A stretch of DNA of 64,000 nt from a virus. The notes below the pieces were generated by a model. It was not told the origin of the DNA. It did no database searches and saw nothing but the letters and a program-made list of their open reading frames with translations. Shown here in pieces: positions 1-5,885 of the stretch. Each line of letters starts with the position of its first letter. Within the stretch, counting starts at the first letter, position 1. Position numbers and translations under genes: made by a program. The stretch is taken from positions 1 to 64,000 of IMG/VR virus record IMGVR_UViG_3300013113_000816, one strand, 5' to 3'.

Positions 1-576
1 TCTGTTAATGGAAAATCGACAGTAGTTGGTTACATTGGTGAATCCAAATTATGTGATATAATGGGTTGGAAACAAGTAGATGGAGATGGCTATGATGCAA
101 TTACAACTGAAAGTATTAATATTAAAGTTGGTAACCAAACAATTCAAAAAACTAACCGCGAAATCAAAATCGAAATAAAAACGATGACGAACATCACATC
201 GACAAATCAGTTACCGTTTGATTCCGAGATGAAAAAAGATAAATATGATTACCTAGCGATCTACTTGTATAGTGAAAACAGGTTAAGTTTGATTCCACAT
301 GATGATATAGACACATTAGTTAGAACACCTGGTGTGGGGTTAACGTTGAATATTAAACCTGGAGTTAGACATAATCATAAAGTACCTGTTTATAGTGAAT
401 TAACCAAGTTGTTCTTCAAATATGAGATAAAGAGGTATAATATAGAACACACATTAACAAACATTGAATCAAAAGCAAATGCACGGGTGGAAAACAAACA
501 ACAACGAGTGGATAACAATGTGGAATTAAATAAAGGATTAAGCAAAACATTAAGCGTAGGTGAAGAAATGGTGTAG
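1..576 (+). CDS. Unrecognised protein, 5' end cut by window edge
   Basis: The reading frame is open from the first base, so the ATG at 61 is probably internal and the true start lies outside the window. The visible part is about 191 residues. The middle is hydrophilic and mixed alpha/beta in appearance (KYDYLAIYLYSENRLSLIP) and the C-terminal third is helical and rich in charged residues and asparagine. I see no membrane segment or catalytic motif. The line 'yDYLaiY' followed by a short strand is seen in some nuclease-fold proteins, but this is too weak to name a function. The gene is followed by a hairpin-rich region and then a promoter, so it probably ends a transcription unit. Confidence 0.7.
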   Translation, partial: SVNGKSTVVGYIGESKLCDIMGWKQVDGDGYDAITTESINIKVGNQTIQKTNREIKIEIKTMTNITSTNQLPFDSEMKKDKYDYLAIYLYSENRLSLIPHDDIDTLVRTPGVGLTLNIKPGVRHNHKVPVYSELTKLFFKYEIKRYNIEHTLTNIESKANARVENKQQRVDNNVELNKGLSKTLSVGEEMV

Positions 577-696
577 TGTTACGTGGGATAGGAGAGGGAT
601 GGGGTTAGCCCCTTCATTCCGATCCCCAACCTCTCTTCAAAGTACTTTAAAAATATATATGAACCGCGCGCTGTTCACGCCTCCCCGCGAGGTGAT
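577..696. other. Hairpin-rich non-coding stretch downstream of the first gene
   Basis: There is no plausible gene here. It contains nested inverted repeats (GAGAGG near 590 with CCTCTC near 630, enclosing GGGG-TTAG-CCCC) and a GC-rich hairpin CCTC-cccgc-GAGG just before the promoter at 697. The GC content stands out from the AT-rich surroundings. It may act as a transcription end for the upstream gene, although there is no clean U-run. Confidence 0.4.
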
Positions 697-727
697 TTGG
701 AGAAGCCAAGGAATGTTCGTATATTTA
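697..727 (+). promoter_or_regulatory. Bacteroidota-type promoter for a non-coding transcript
   Basis: TTG at 697-699, exactly 20 nt, then TATATTTA at 720-727, preceded by TTCG. This matches the TTTG / TAnnTTTG arrangement known for Bacteroidota sigma factors. The next credible ORF starts nearly 400 nt downstream at 1123, so the first product would be the structured RNA region 735-1100. Confidence 0.6.
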
Positions 728-734
728 CCGCGTT

Positions 735-1110
735 GATTAATTAAAGCACATTATGAAATAAATTAAGCAAAGAATTAAGCAAAGAATTAAGCAATCTACC
801 TGCTGAAGACAAACAGTGAAAGAACCAGTATAGTGACCTTTGGGATATCTATAGAATACGTCATATTCACTAAAATTGAAAATTGGCAGGTAGTTATTTA
901 AACTTAGTTCCTATGCTACTTGAGTATGTTTTACCATACAATAACGTGAGATAGTAGATATATTAGTAAGTAAAAATACTAATTGAGTGAGGTTTGACTC
1001 CTCCATAGGGCGAAATTAGTAGGGGTAGAAAGGTATCTTTATTTAGATACAAGTGGATTGAAAGCTAGCATCGAGGGTTCGATTCCCTCCTACCCTAACA
1101 ACTAAACATA
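735..1110 (+). ncRNA. Candidate structured non-coding RNA with three helix-closed modules
   Basis: No ORF fits this stretch, but it starts at a promoter and holds three consecutive modules, each closed by a long-range helix. The first is 796-893, closed by CTACCTGC/GCAGGTAG, with inner helix AGTGAA 815-820 / TTCACT 866-871. The second is 909-1010, closed by TCCTATG/CATAGGG, with inner CTACT 916-920 / AGTAG 953-957, hairpin GTATG/CATAC, hairpin ATTAGTA 962-968 / TACTAAT 977-983 and a T-arm-like GAGG-TTTGACT-CCTC. The third is the tRNA-like fold 1022-1097. Three 12-nt direct repeats of AATTAAGCAAAG (761-796) precede the modules. Helices were read by eye, and no known RNA family is recognised. 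Confidence 0.45.
1022..1097 (+). tRNA. tRNA-like element, non-canonical (possibly degenerate)
   Basis: The 7-bp acceptor stem is GGGGTAG (1022-1028) with CTACCCT (1090-1096). The discriminator A at 1097 is followed by ACA. A perfect 5-bp T-stem GAGGG/CCCTC (1073-1077, 1085-1089) carries the canonical T-loop TTCGATT. The total length of 76 nt is exactly tRNA-like. The D and anticodon arms are not canonical: GTATC/GATAC forms a 5-bp hairpin with an 8-nt loop, and the expected anticodon region (TTGAAAG, which would read GAA) has a poorly paired stem. It could be a decayed tRNA, a tRNA mimic, or the 3' end of a larger RNA. Confidence 0.4.
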
Positions 1111-1122
1111 ATAAAATAACAT

Positions 1123-1425
1123 ATGGCAGGTAAAGGCAGACCCAAGGGTCAACAATCAAAAACATGCCTCATTAAGGATGAGCTGATAGCACCTTATGAG
1201 GTTCACATTGACAAGTATAATTACATTTTAATCAATGGGAAAACAGGTGTAACCGAAGGATATTACACACACTTAACATATGCTTTAAGGGCAGTGTTGA
1301 AGAAGCGGTATGTTCCAACAGGAGGTGATGAAAATGTTTATACAATAAAACAATATATTGAAGCAATGCAATTAATGCGCGATGAAATGACGGAATTATT
1401 GGTTCCAGCGCATCATAAGCTATAA
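1123..1425 (+). CDS. Small conserved-looking protein of unknown function
   Basis: 100 aa. It starts MAGKGRPKGQQSK, a basic nucleic-acid-binding type of leader, followed by a mixed alpha/beta body with several tyrosines (YNYILINGKTGV, YYTHLTYALRAVLKKRY). The first ATG after the tRNA-like element is used and is preceded by A-rich sequence. There is no membrane segment or known catalytic motif. Position among early small genes suggests a regulatory or host-takeover role, but this is only context. Confidence 0.75.
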   Translation: MAGKGRPKGQQSKTCLIKDELIAPYEVHIDKYNYILINGKTGVTEGYYTHLTYALRAVLKKRYVPTGGDENVYTIKQYIEAMQLMRDEMTELLVPAHHKL

Positions 1426-1865
1426 TATGCTGTTGGTGGTTCGTACGTAATACATTACTATTAGAATCATCGTCCGTACCTTATACATTACTAGTAAGGT
1501 AGGGGTACATACTTCCTATAATACACATAGGGGAGTACATAATAATATAATCATAATAATATCATAACATAACATGCTATAACACTGCATAACATATAAT
1601 GTAATGCTGTAGGCGGGCGGCGGGCGTACGCCGGTATATATGCAATATATCCCATGTGCGCTGATGTCCATATATGCGTGGATACGCCAAGGAAGGAAGT
1701 AGATGTATGATCAGTTCAAACCACCCCTTTCACCACCGACCAAGTATATCCCTATATAATATACCATGGCATTTCCCATTTTGCCCAACCAATGTAAAAT
1801 CCAAAGGATCCAAAATCGTCTCTTTAACAAATCTTTTTGTATCGAGCAAGGTATATACGAAGGAT
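1426..1865. other. Long non-coding stretch with iteron-like repeats and a GC island
   Basis: No credible gene. Two imperfect 19-nt direct repeats lie at 1442-1460 and 1475-1493 (CGTACxTxATACATTACTA, 17 of 19 identical). An AT-rich tract with recurring CATAACAT-type words spans about 1540-1605. A striking GC island at 1611-1634 contains the perfect palindrome GGCGTACGCC (1623-1632). Direct repeats, AT-rich DNA and a palindrome together could mark an origin or a protein-binding region, but nothing proves this. Confidence 0.35.
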
Positions 1866-1896
1866 TTGGTCACCTGGGGAACTTTTCGTATATTTA
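1866..1896 (+). promoter_or_regulatory. Bacteroidota-type promoter for the gene at 1916
   Basis: TTG 1866-1868, 20 nt spacer, TATATTTA 1889-1896, preceded by TTTTCG. It lies 19 nt upstream of the ATG at 1916, so the leader would be only about a dozen nucleotides. Confidence 0.65.
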
Positions 1897-1915
1897 TACC
1901 ATATAAAAACACACC

Positions 1916-2224
1916 ATGGAAGACTTCAATTTAAGAAAATACTTAAAAGAAAATAAGCTAGTAAAAGAAGACTCTAGAATGTCCACTTTCAAACCGGGTG
2001 ATATGTATTCGGCTAATTTTGATTACAAAGGTATGTTAGATTATTTAAGGAACATAGATATGGAAACAGCGGATGTGGAAGAGCTAGAAAAGGTGCATAC
2101 GTCTTTAGTAGATGTTAATTATCATGCAGAAGCAAGCGCGTTGTCGTTCTTCATTGATGCTTTAAAAGACCATGACCCAGCTATTCAAGGCTATTATAAG
2201 GAGTTAATAAAAACAATAGGATAA
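1916..2224 (+). CDS. Putative internal/virion protein with DFNLRKYL leader
   Basis: 102 aa, unknown function. Residues 1-19 (MEDFNLRKYLKENKLVKED) match the leaders of the proteins starting at 37912 and 42989 (NLRNYL, DLRKYL). The leader contains L-V-K-E followed by D, compatible with a T4 gp21-type cleavage rule. The body is helical and acidic (ETADVEELEKVHTSLVDVNYHAEASAL). Its own promoter sits directly upstream. The 3' end overlaps the convergent minus-strand gene at 2204 by 21 nt. I infer capsid targeting from the leader. The alternative is that the leader is a protein-protein docking helix. Confidence 0.75.
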   Translation: MEDFNLRKYLKENKLVKEDSRMSTFKPGDMYSANFDYKGMLDYLRNIDMETADVEELEKVHTSLVDVNYHAEASALSFFIDALKDHDPAIQGYYKELIKTIG

Positions 2225-2326
2225 AAAATCTCTCAATATAGCTGCTTTTTCATAATACTCTTTTTTAACAGCAAATTTTAACATATCCCTTAAAATATCT
2301 TCGGTAAGAACTATTTTATCTCTCAT
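2204..2326 (-). CDS. Micro-gene 10 of the minus-strand operon (UVR-like helix)
   Basis: 40 aa, read directly from the sequence and ending in TAA inside the convergent gene. The core VKKEYYEKAAILRDFL resembles the UVR helical hairpin motif (YEKAAxLRD) of UvrB/C, ClpC and McsA proteins. A lone UVR-like helix could contact such host partners, but 40 residues are too few to be sure. The ATG is preceded by AAACCAAAACAAAG, as elsewhere in this operon. The reading frame overlaps the stop of the gene upstream. Confidence 0.6.
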   Translation of the reverse strand: MRDKIVLTEDILRDMLKFAVKKEYYEKAAILRDFLSYCFY

Positions 2327-2492
2327 CTTTGTTTTGGTTTAAGTACTCTTTCTCTTTTTCTTCATACCATTCTTTATACTCATCTGTACCATTATACATC
2401 ACCTCCCCTGTATGTAGTTCTACAAAGAACCCCATTCCAAAGCTGTGCCCATAATCTTTAATGAATTGTTTGATATAATCTTGTTTACTCAT
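2316..2492 (-). CDS. Micro-gene 9 of the minus-strand operon
   Basis: 58 aa hydrophilic protein (MSKQDYIKQFIKDYGHSFG...) with a strand-like centre (GMGFFVELHTGEVMYNGTDEYKE: a short beta hairpin) and a charged helical tail. The C-terminus LNQNKDER is encoded by the same repeat that forms the start region of the next gene. No known family recognised. Confidence 0.7.
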   Translation of the reverse strand: MSKQDYIKQFIKDYGHSFGMGFFVELHTGEVMYNGTDEYKEWYEEKEKEYLNQNKDER

Positions 2493-2670
2493 CTTTGTTT
2501 TGGTTTAATAGTAAAAAGGTTTTATCATTATCAGTTAATTCACTTCTTAATCTAGGAATACCAGCTTTATCATGTTGTTCTTCTGGTGTCCATTTATTCA
2601 TTCTATAATCATAATTCTTACTATGGAATATAATAGACCTTTCTCTCTCAGTTAATTCTTCTTCACTCAT
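2485..2670 (-). CDS. Micro-gene 8 of the minus-strand operon
   Basis: 61 aa, MSEEELTERERSIIFHSKNY..., charged and probably helical, no membrane segment. It ends LNQNKDE, the translated copy of the intergenic repeat. Overlaps the following gene by 8 nt. Unknown function; likely early host-interaction protein by context only. Confidence 0.7.
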   Translation of the reverse strand: MSEEELTERERSIIFHSKNYDYRMNKWTPEEQHDKAGIPRLRSELTDNDKTFLLLNQNKDE

Positions 2671-2951
2671 CTTTGTTTTGGTTTATTTATTTCATCTATC
2701 ACTTTATAAAATTCTTTTTCCGCCTTTTCCAATCTTTTTAAATGTATTTTATATTCATCTTTATCTATCAACTTAGGGTTAATACATTCCACTCTACTTT
2801 CACCTTTTATAGGTACGAAATAGGATAAATGTTCATCCTTATCAGAACTAATTTTTTTTACTACTTCTTCTATAAAAGTTGGTATCTCAGTGTTAATCAA
2901 ATTACCGGTGTCTATATAATGCACTAAAATTAATTTATCTTTATTCATCAT
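2667..2951 (-). CDS. Micro-gene 7 of the minus-strand operon
   Basis: 94 aa. The N-terminal strand is KLILVHYIDTGNLI, the middle is mixed, and the C-terminal helix is charged (LKRLEKAEKEFYKVIDEI), followed by NKPKQR. That tail is the intergenic repeat translated in another frame than LNQNKDE. Two ATGs occur in tandem at the start (2951 and 2948); the first one follows the repeat directly. No family recognised. Confidence 0.7.
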   Translation of the reverse strand: MMNKDKLILVHYIDTGNLINTEIPTFIEEVVKKISSDKDEHLSYFVPIKGESRVECINPKLIDKDEYKIHLKRLEKAEKEFYKVIDEINKPKQR

Positions 2952-3153
2952 CTTTGTTTTGGTTTAATTTATGGTGTAACATATTTCTTAATTTATTCAC
3001 CTCTGTCATTTTTACTCTCCCAAAATCTTCACAATAGTAATTCTCTTTAACACTCATCCCATTATCAGCTTGGGTTTTCAATTGAGTCCAATAATCATAT
3101 ATTAAATCTACTAATTCAGATTTGTCTAATTGGTTTAATTCTTCTTTACTCAT
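2941..3153 (-). CDS. Micro-gene 6 of the minus-strand operon
   Basis: 70 aa, MSKEELNQLDKSELVDLIYDYWTQLK..., mostly helical. The start resembles SAP- or LEM-like short helices (LDKSELVDLIYDY), which I do not consider enough for a call. It ends KLNQNKDDE from the shared repeat and overlaps the next start. Confidence 0.7.
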   Translation of the reverse strand: MSKEELNQLDKSELVDLIYDYWTQLKTQADNGMSVKENYYCEDFGRVKMTEVNKLRNMLHHKLNQNKDDE

Positions 3154-3239
3154 CTTTGTTTTGGTTTAATTATTTCTATAATAACAATTAATGTTAAATT
3201 AATACAAGTTATTAATAATAATATCTCAGTTAGACTCAT
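3150..3239 (-). CDS. Micro-gene 5: 29-residue membrane peptide
   Basis: 29 aa, read directly. After MSLTE there is an almost continuous hydrophobic run (ILLLITCINLTLIVIIEII), then KPKQR from the translated repeat. This is a single-span membrane peptide. The same start element and a 4-nt stop/start overlap with the neighbour argue that it is real despite its length. It could act on the host envelope. Confidence 0.6.
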   Translation of the reverse strand: MSLTEILLLITCINLTLIVIIEIIKPKQR

Positions 3240-3251
3240 CTTTGTTTTGGT

Positions 3252-3533
3252 TTAATTCTTTAAGAGATTAACAAATCTATAACAATGAGCAAAATAATCC
3301 CTTCCAGTATGAGAATTAACCTCATCAGTTCTGTTTAACAATACATTTAAAAACAATGCCGATAAATGATGATAATATTTTCTAGCATAATATTCATCAT
3401 CACCATCAAATTTAAGTTGTTCAATCAATTCTATGTTACTATATTTTTTACCATTGGAAAACTCATACACCAACTTATCAACTAGTTTGTTGCCTTTGTC
3501 CAAATAATCATATTCTTTTTCTCTAGTTTTCAT
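3252..3533 (-). CDS. Micro-gene 4 of the minus-strand operon
   Basis: 93 aa helical protein (YDYLDKGNKLVDKLVYEF, EYYARKYYHHLSALFLNVLLNRTDEV) with many aromatic residues. No catalytic motif or membrane span strong enough to name. Its start element is a variant (AAACCAAAAGAAG before the ATG), the least conserved copy in the series. Overlaps the upstream gene by 11 nt. Confidence 0.7.
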   Translation of the reverse strand: MKTREKEYDYLDKGNKLVDKLVYEFSNGKKYSNIELIEQLKFDGDDEYYARKYYHHLSALFLNVLLNRTDEVNSHTGRDYFAHCYRFVNLLKN

Positions 3534-3684
3534 CTTCTTTTGGTTTTAAGTTATCAGATAGTATTTTTTGTATATCCTTGTCCATAGATAATTCATACAT
3601 AATATCTATTTCTTTATCTGTTGGGTTAGGTAATTTAAGCAATAACCCATATAACTTTTTCTTAGCTTCAATTATTTCTCTCAT
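3523..3684 (-). CDS. Micro-gene 3 of the minus-strand operon
   Basis: 53 aa, MREIIEAKKKLYGLLLKLP..., two predicted helices, ending KPKEDEN, where the stop falls inside the start region of the next gene. The ATG is preceded by AAACCAAAACAAAG. No recognised family. Confidence 0.65.
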   Translation of the reverse strand: MREIIEAKKKLYGLLLKLPNPTDKEIDIMYELSMDKDIQKILSDNLKPKEDEN

Positions 3685-3703
3685 CTTTGTTTTGGTTTAT
3701 TTT

Positions 3704-3808
3704 TCATATTATAATTAATGTATATATTATTACAGAACAAGCAATTAATGTTCCTATAATATGTAACCCCTTCTGTAACTTATTTAATTTATTCCAATCC
3801 TCTATCAT
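3704..3808 (-). CDS. Micro-gene 2: 34-residue membrane peptide
   Basis: 34 aa, read directly. A short polar N-terminus (MIEDWNKLNKLQKG) is followed by a hydrophobic segment LHIIGTLIACSVIIYTLIII up to the stop. Preceded by the shared element in a slightly altered form (AAACAAAACAAAG). Probably a single-pass inner-membrane peptide. Confidence 0.55.
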   Translation of the reverse strand: MIEDWNKLNKLQKGLHIIGTLIACSVIIYTLIII

Positions 3809-3820
3809 CTTTGTTTTGTT

Positions 3821-3937
3821 TTATAGAACAGCACTTAAAACACTAGCTATTATTCCTATAATAATGAATAACCAAGTTAATTGTTCATGTGATTGTTCTG
3901 ATTCTTTTTTTACTTGTGTTTTTGTTTTAAACTTCAT
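3821..3937 (-). CDS. Micro-gene 1 (promoter-proximal): 38-residue membrane peptide
   Basis: 38 aa, read directly. A basic N-terminus (MKFKTKTQVKKE) and a C-terminal membrane span (LTWLFIIIGIIASVLSAVL). It is the first gene after the promoter at 3951-3981, with a leader of only about 7-10 nt that contains CCAAAACAAAG before the ATG. Confidence 0.6.
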   Translation of the reverse strand: MKFKTKTQVKKESEQSHEQLTWLFIIIGIIASVLSAVL

Positions 3938-3950
3938 CTTTGTTTTGGCG

Positions 3951-3981
3951 TCAATATACGAAAGAAATATGGGATTTCCAA
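3951..3981 (-). promoter_or_regulatory. Promoter of the minus-strand micro-gene operon
   Basis: On the minus strand: TTG (complement of 3979-3981), exactly 20 nt including TTTCG, then TATATTGA (complement of 3951-3958). It is the same type as the plus-strand promoters and lies back to back with the one at 4015. Confidence 0.6.
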
Positions 3982-4014
3982 GTTATTCCCAAAAAAACGT
4001 ATATACGTAAGAAA

Positions 4015-4045
4015 TTGGTTACCTGAAGGGCCTTTCGTATATTTA
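4015..4045 (+). promoter_or_regulatory. Promoter of the tandem leader-peptide gene cluster
   Basis: TTG 4015-4017, 20 nt ending TTTCG, TATATTTA 4038-4045. The last bases also form TATTTATAA (4040-4048), so the site may serve both host-type and late transcription. It is divergent to 3951-3981, with the palindrome ACGTATATACGT between the two. Confidence 0.65.
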
Positions 4046-4061
4046 TAATAAATTATATTCA

Positions 4062-4289
4062 ATGAAAAAATCAGAACTAAGGAAAATTATCAAAGAGGAA
4101 ATTTTGAAAGAATCACTTCAATTTACCCCGGAGGAGAAAAAAGAAGGCCAACAAATGGAAATGAAAGTAAATGTTCTATCTACCATAGATGAATTAAACC
4201 AGTTTCTGAATGGTAATGTAACCGCTGAGGGATTGAAAGATGCTTTAGAAAGTATGATTTATAAACTAAATAGATTAAATTATAAATAA
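4062..4289 (+). CDS. Putative capsid-targeted internal protein 1
   Basis: 75 aa. Leader MKKSELRKIIKEEILKE is followed by S, giving L-K-E|S at residue 17. The body (EEKKEGQQMEMKVNVLSTIDELNQFLNG...) is helical and small. It is the first of six head-to-tail genes with the same leader, spaced by -4 to +9 nt. Leader plus ΦxE site is how T4 internal proteins are sent into the prohead and trimmed by gp21. Cargo function unknown. Confidence 0.75.
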   Translation: MKKSELRKIIKEEILKESLQFTPEEKKEGQQMEMKVNVLSTIDELNQFLNGNVTAEGLKDALESMIYKLNRLNYK

Positions 4290-4534
4290 TGAAAAAATCA
4301 GAATTAAGAAAATTAATTAAAGAGGAATTAAAATCTGTAAATGAAGGAATTGAAAATAAAATTCCCGGAATGAGAGATTTCTTATTATTTAAATCCATTA
4401 TGGATACTCGAACTATAAAACGTGCTGATGATGAAGATCAACGTAGATGGGCTGAGGTTACTGAGGAATTAGATGATACCTTAACGCGTTGGATGGATTT
4501 GTTGTTAGAATTAGATAAAATATACCCATCATGA
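4289..4534 (+). CDS. Putative capsid-targeted internal protein 2
   Basis: 81 aa. Leader MKKSELRKLIKEELKSVNE then G (V-N-E|G). The mature part would begin GIENKIPGMRDF and is helical with many charges (RADDEDQRRWAEVTEELDDTLTRWMDLLLELD). Shares one base with the previous stop (TAATG). Unrelated to its neighbours after the leader, which supports a modular leader plus cargo design. Confidence 0.75.
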   Translation: MKKSELRKLIKEELKSVNEGIENKIPGMRDFLLFKSIMDTRTIKRADDEDQRRWAEVTEELDDTLTRWMDLLLELDKIYPS

Positions 4535-4752
4535 AAAGATCACAACTAAGACAAATAATCAAAGAAGAAATCTCAAAAGAATTAAAGGAAGGCGCTTTAA
4601 TGGACCAGGGTGGTTGGGATTATAACTTAATGGACCAGATAGAGGATAAAGTTGAGGAATTAAACTCAATAATTGGGAAATATGATAATGAGGAGATTAT
4701 TAATTTAATAAATGAAATTATTAGAGATCTTGAACAGCTGAAAAATAAATAA
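4531..4752 (+). CDS. Putative capsid-targeted internal protein 3
   Basis: 73 aa. Leader MKRSQLRQIIKEEISKELKE then G (L-K-E|G). The cargo is short, acidic and helical (MDQIEDKVEELNSIIGKYDNEEIINLINEI). Overlaps the preceding gene by 4 nt (ATGA). Confidence 0.75.
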   Translation: MKRSQLRQIIKEEISKELKEGALMDQGGWDYNLMDQIEDKVEELNSIIGKYDNEEIINLINEIIRDLEQLKNK

Positions 4753-5027
4753 TGAAAAAATCTGAATTAAAACGTATTATCAAAGAAGAAATTTCCAAGG
4801 TATTAAAAGAAAATACTATGGAAATAAAACCCGGAATTAACCTAAAAGGGAATGATGGTAACTTATATACAGTCCTAAAAGCGGGTAATCCTCAAACCCC
4901 ACACCTCATTAACAATGTAGTTGCATTAATGAGATTTAATGATGATGAAATTGTTTATTTCCCTCAAGATTTCGGTAGATATTTAGAAATAGACCAATTT
5001 TGGGATCATTTTGAACAAACTAGATAA
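4752..5027 (+). CDS. Putative capsid-targeted internal protein 4
   Basis: 91 aa. Leader MKKSELKRIIKEEISKVLKE then N (L-K-E|N). The cargo looks beta-rich, like a small SH3 or PUA-type barrel (GINLKGNDGNLYTVLKAG ... VALMRFNDDEIVYFPQDFGR), and so differs in fold from its neighbours. No catalytic motif seen. Confidence 0.75.
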   Translation: MKKSELKRIIKEEISKVLKENTMEIKPGINLKGNDGNLYTVLKAGNPQTPHLINNVVALMRFNDDEIVYFPQDFGRYLEIDQFWDHFEQTR

Positions 5028-5029
5028 TT

Positions 5030-5350
5030 ATGAAAAAATCACAACTAAGAAAAATCATTAGAGAAGAACTTAAAGGAGCACTAAATGAAGGTATTAACCC
5101 TTTAAAACATCATTTCTTAAATTTACAATTAGATCTTAGACAAGAACTTATTAATAAATTAAAGGGTATGGATACCCAAGCATATATTGCAACTATTGAA
5201 AAATTGATTAATGAAGAGGGTTGGAATATTGGAAATCCTGAGGATGGTAGAGAGGTGTATTTATATATCCAAGGGATGGATGATCAAAAAGTTGAGGCTG
5301 CATTAGAAAGTGAAGCCCTTATAAGAGGATACGGTACACATATTAGATAA
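5030..5350 (+). CDS. Putative capsid-targeted internal protein 5
   Basis: 106 aa. Leader MKKSQLRKIIREELKGALNE then G (L-N-E|G). Helical cargo (LQLDLRQELINKLKGMDTQAYIATIEKLINEEGW). Unknown function; starts 3 nt after the previous stop. Confidence 0.75.
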   Translation: MKKSQLRKIIREELKGALNEGINPLKHHFLNLQLDLRQELINKLKGMDTQAYIATIEKLINEEGWNIGNPEDGREVYLYIQGMDDQKVEAALESEALIRGYGTHIR

Positions 5351-5358
5351 AATAAATT

Positions 5359-5670
5359 ATGAAAAGATCACAACTAAGGAAAATCATCAAAGAAGAACTT
5401 AGTAAATCTATTGTTGAAAATGAACAGTGGAGTGCAGGTGATGTAAGTGAAATTATGAGGCAATTATTGTTAACTCAAAAAACATTGAGAAATGGTGCTT
5501 CTCATATGGAGAGATTAATTGAAGTATTAGGTAAGTATGTTAATAAACCCCAAGGAGATAAATTAGCAGGTATGGTTCCTGATAACTACCAGGTAATTGA
5601 TATTCTTAATAAAATGGAGAATTTAAATAAAGGTCTTCATGCTATGTTCCCACATTTAAATAAAAAATGA
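5359..5670 (+). CDS. Putative capsid-targeted internal protein 6
   Basis: 103 aa. Leader MKRSQLRKIIKEELSKSIVE then N (I-V-E|N). Helical cargo (VSEIMRQLLLTQKTLRNGASHMERLIEVLGKYV) with a lysine-ending tail. Last of the tandem series; its stop overlaps the start of the next small gene. Confidence 0.75.
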   Translation: MKRSQLRKIIKEELSKSIVENEQWSAGDVSEIMRQLLLTQKTLRNGASHMERLIEVLGKYVNKPQGDKLAGMVPDNYQVIDILNKMENLNKGLHAMFPHLNKK

Positions 5671-5843
5671 CTCACAACGAATTAATATGCTACATACAAG
5701 GGGTTTTAGATGCTCATCGTAAAATCAAAATTGAAGTAAGTAAAACTACTAAAATTGAAGATTTAGAAAGTGGGGAGATTTGTGAGAGGTTGATAGAAAA
5801 GGCAATAGAAAAATATAGAGAAAACCCCTCTCCCAAAGCTTAA
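5667..5843 (+). CDS. Small helical protein
   Basis: 58 aa, MTHNELICYIQGVLDAHRK..., ATG overlapping the previous stop (ATGA). Amphipathic helices, no leader of the capsid-targeting type, and ends NPSPKA. No family recognised. It closes the small-gene cluster ahead of the promoter at 5886. Confidence 0.6.
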   Translation: MTHNELICYIQGVLDAHRKIKIEVSKTTKIEDLESGEICERLIEKAIEKYRENPSPKA

Positions 5844-5885
5844 TCCCGAATATCTGTCGATTTATCATGCTTATCCCAAGATACT

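Larger units (their letters stand above)
2324..3948 (-). repeat. Ten copies of a start-site element (AAACCAAAACAAAG-ATG)
   Basis: On the minus strand AAACCAAAACAAAG or a close variant stands directly before the ATG of each micro-gene. The ATG complements lie at 2324, 2490, 2668, 2949, 3151, 3237, 3531, 3682, 3806 and 3935. In several copies the stop of the upstream gene lies within or just after the element, which therefore also encodes C-termini LNQNKDE or KPKQR. It has no Shine-Dalgarno character; an A-rich, G-poor initiation site fits Bacteroidota translation. Confidence 0.85.
4062..5403 (+). repeat. Six direct repeats of a leader-coding DNA segment
   Basis: The first ~40 nt of the six genes (starting at 4062, 4289, 4531, 4752, 5030 and 5359) are near-identical at DNA level (ATGAAAAAATCAGAACTAAG and onward), while the rest of each gene is not. 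This is a leader shared by duplication or recombination rather than six full paralogues. Confidence 0.8.

Noticed and set aside
1022-1097. Canonical functional tRNA
   Set aside because: Acceptor and T arms are good but no proper D-stem or anticodon stem can be drawn, so it is listed only as tRNA-like.
1064-1100. Phage attachment site derived from a tRNA 3' end
   Set aside because: No integrase or other temperate gene is visible in the window, and the matching 5' acceptor strand at tRNA distance fits a tRNA-like fold better.
1674-1934. Open reading frame of 86 codons on the plus strand
   Set aside because: It runs through a promoter and the start of the real gene at 1916, has unlikely composition (many Pro, His, Phe, Ser) and no start context.
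2324-3948. CRISPR array (regularly repeated TTTGTTTTGGTTTA)
   Set aside because: Spacing varies from about 85 to 380 nt, the intervening DNA is coding, and each copy is placed exactly before an ATG.
3687-4010. Plus-strand open frame of 107 codons
   Set aside because: It is antisense to three micro-genes and covers both the operon promoter and the start-element repeats; its Phe/Ile-rich composition is the mirror of AT-rich coding on the other strand.
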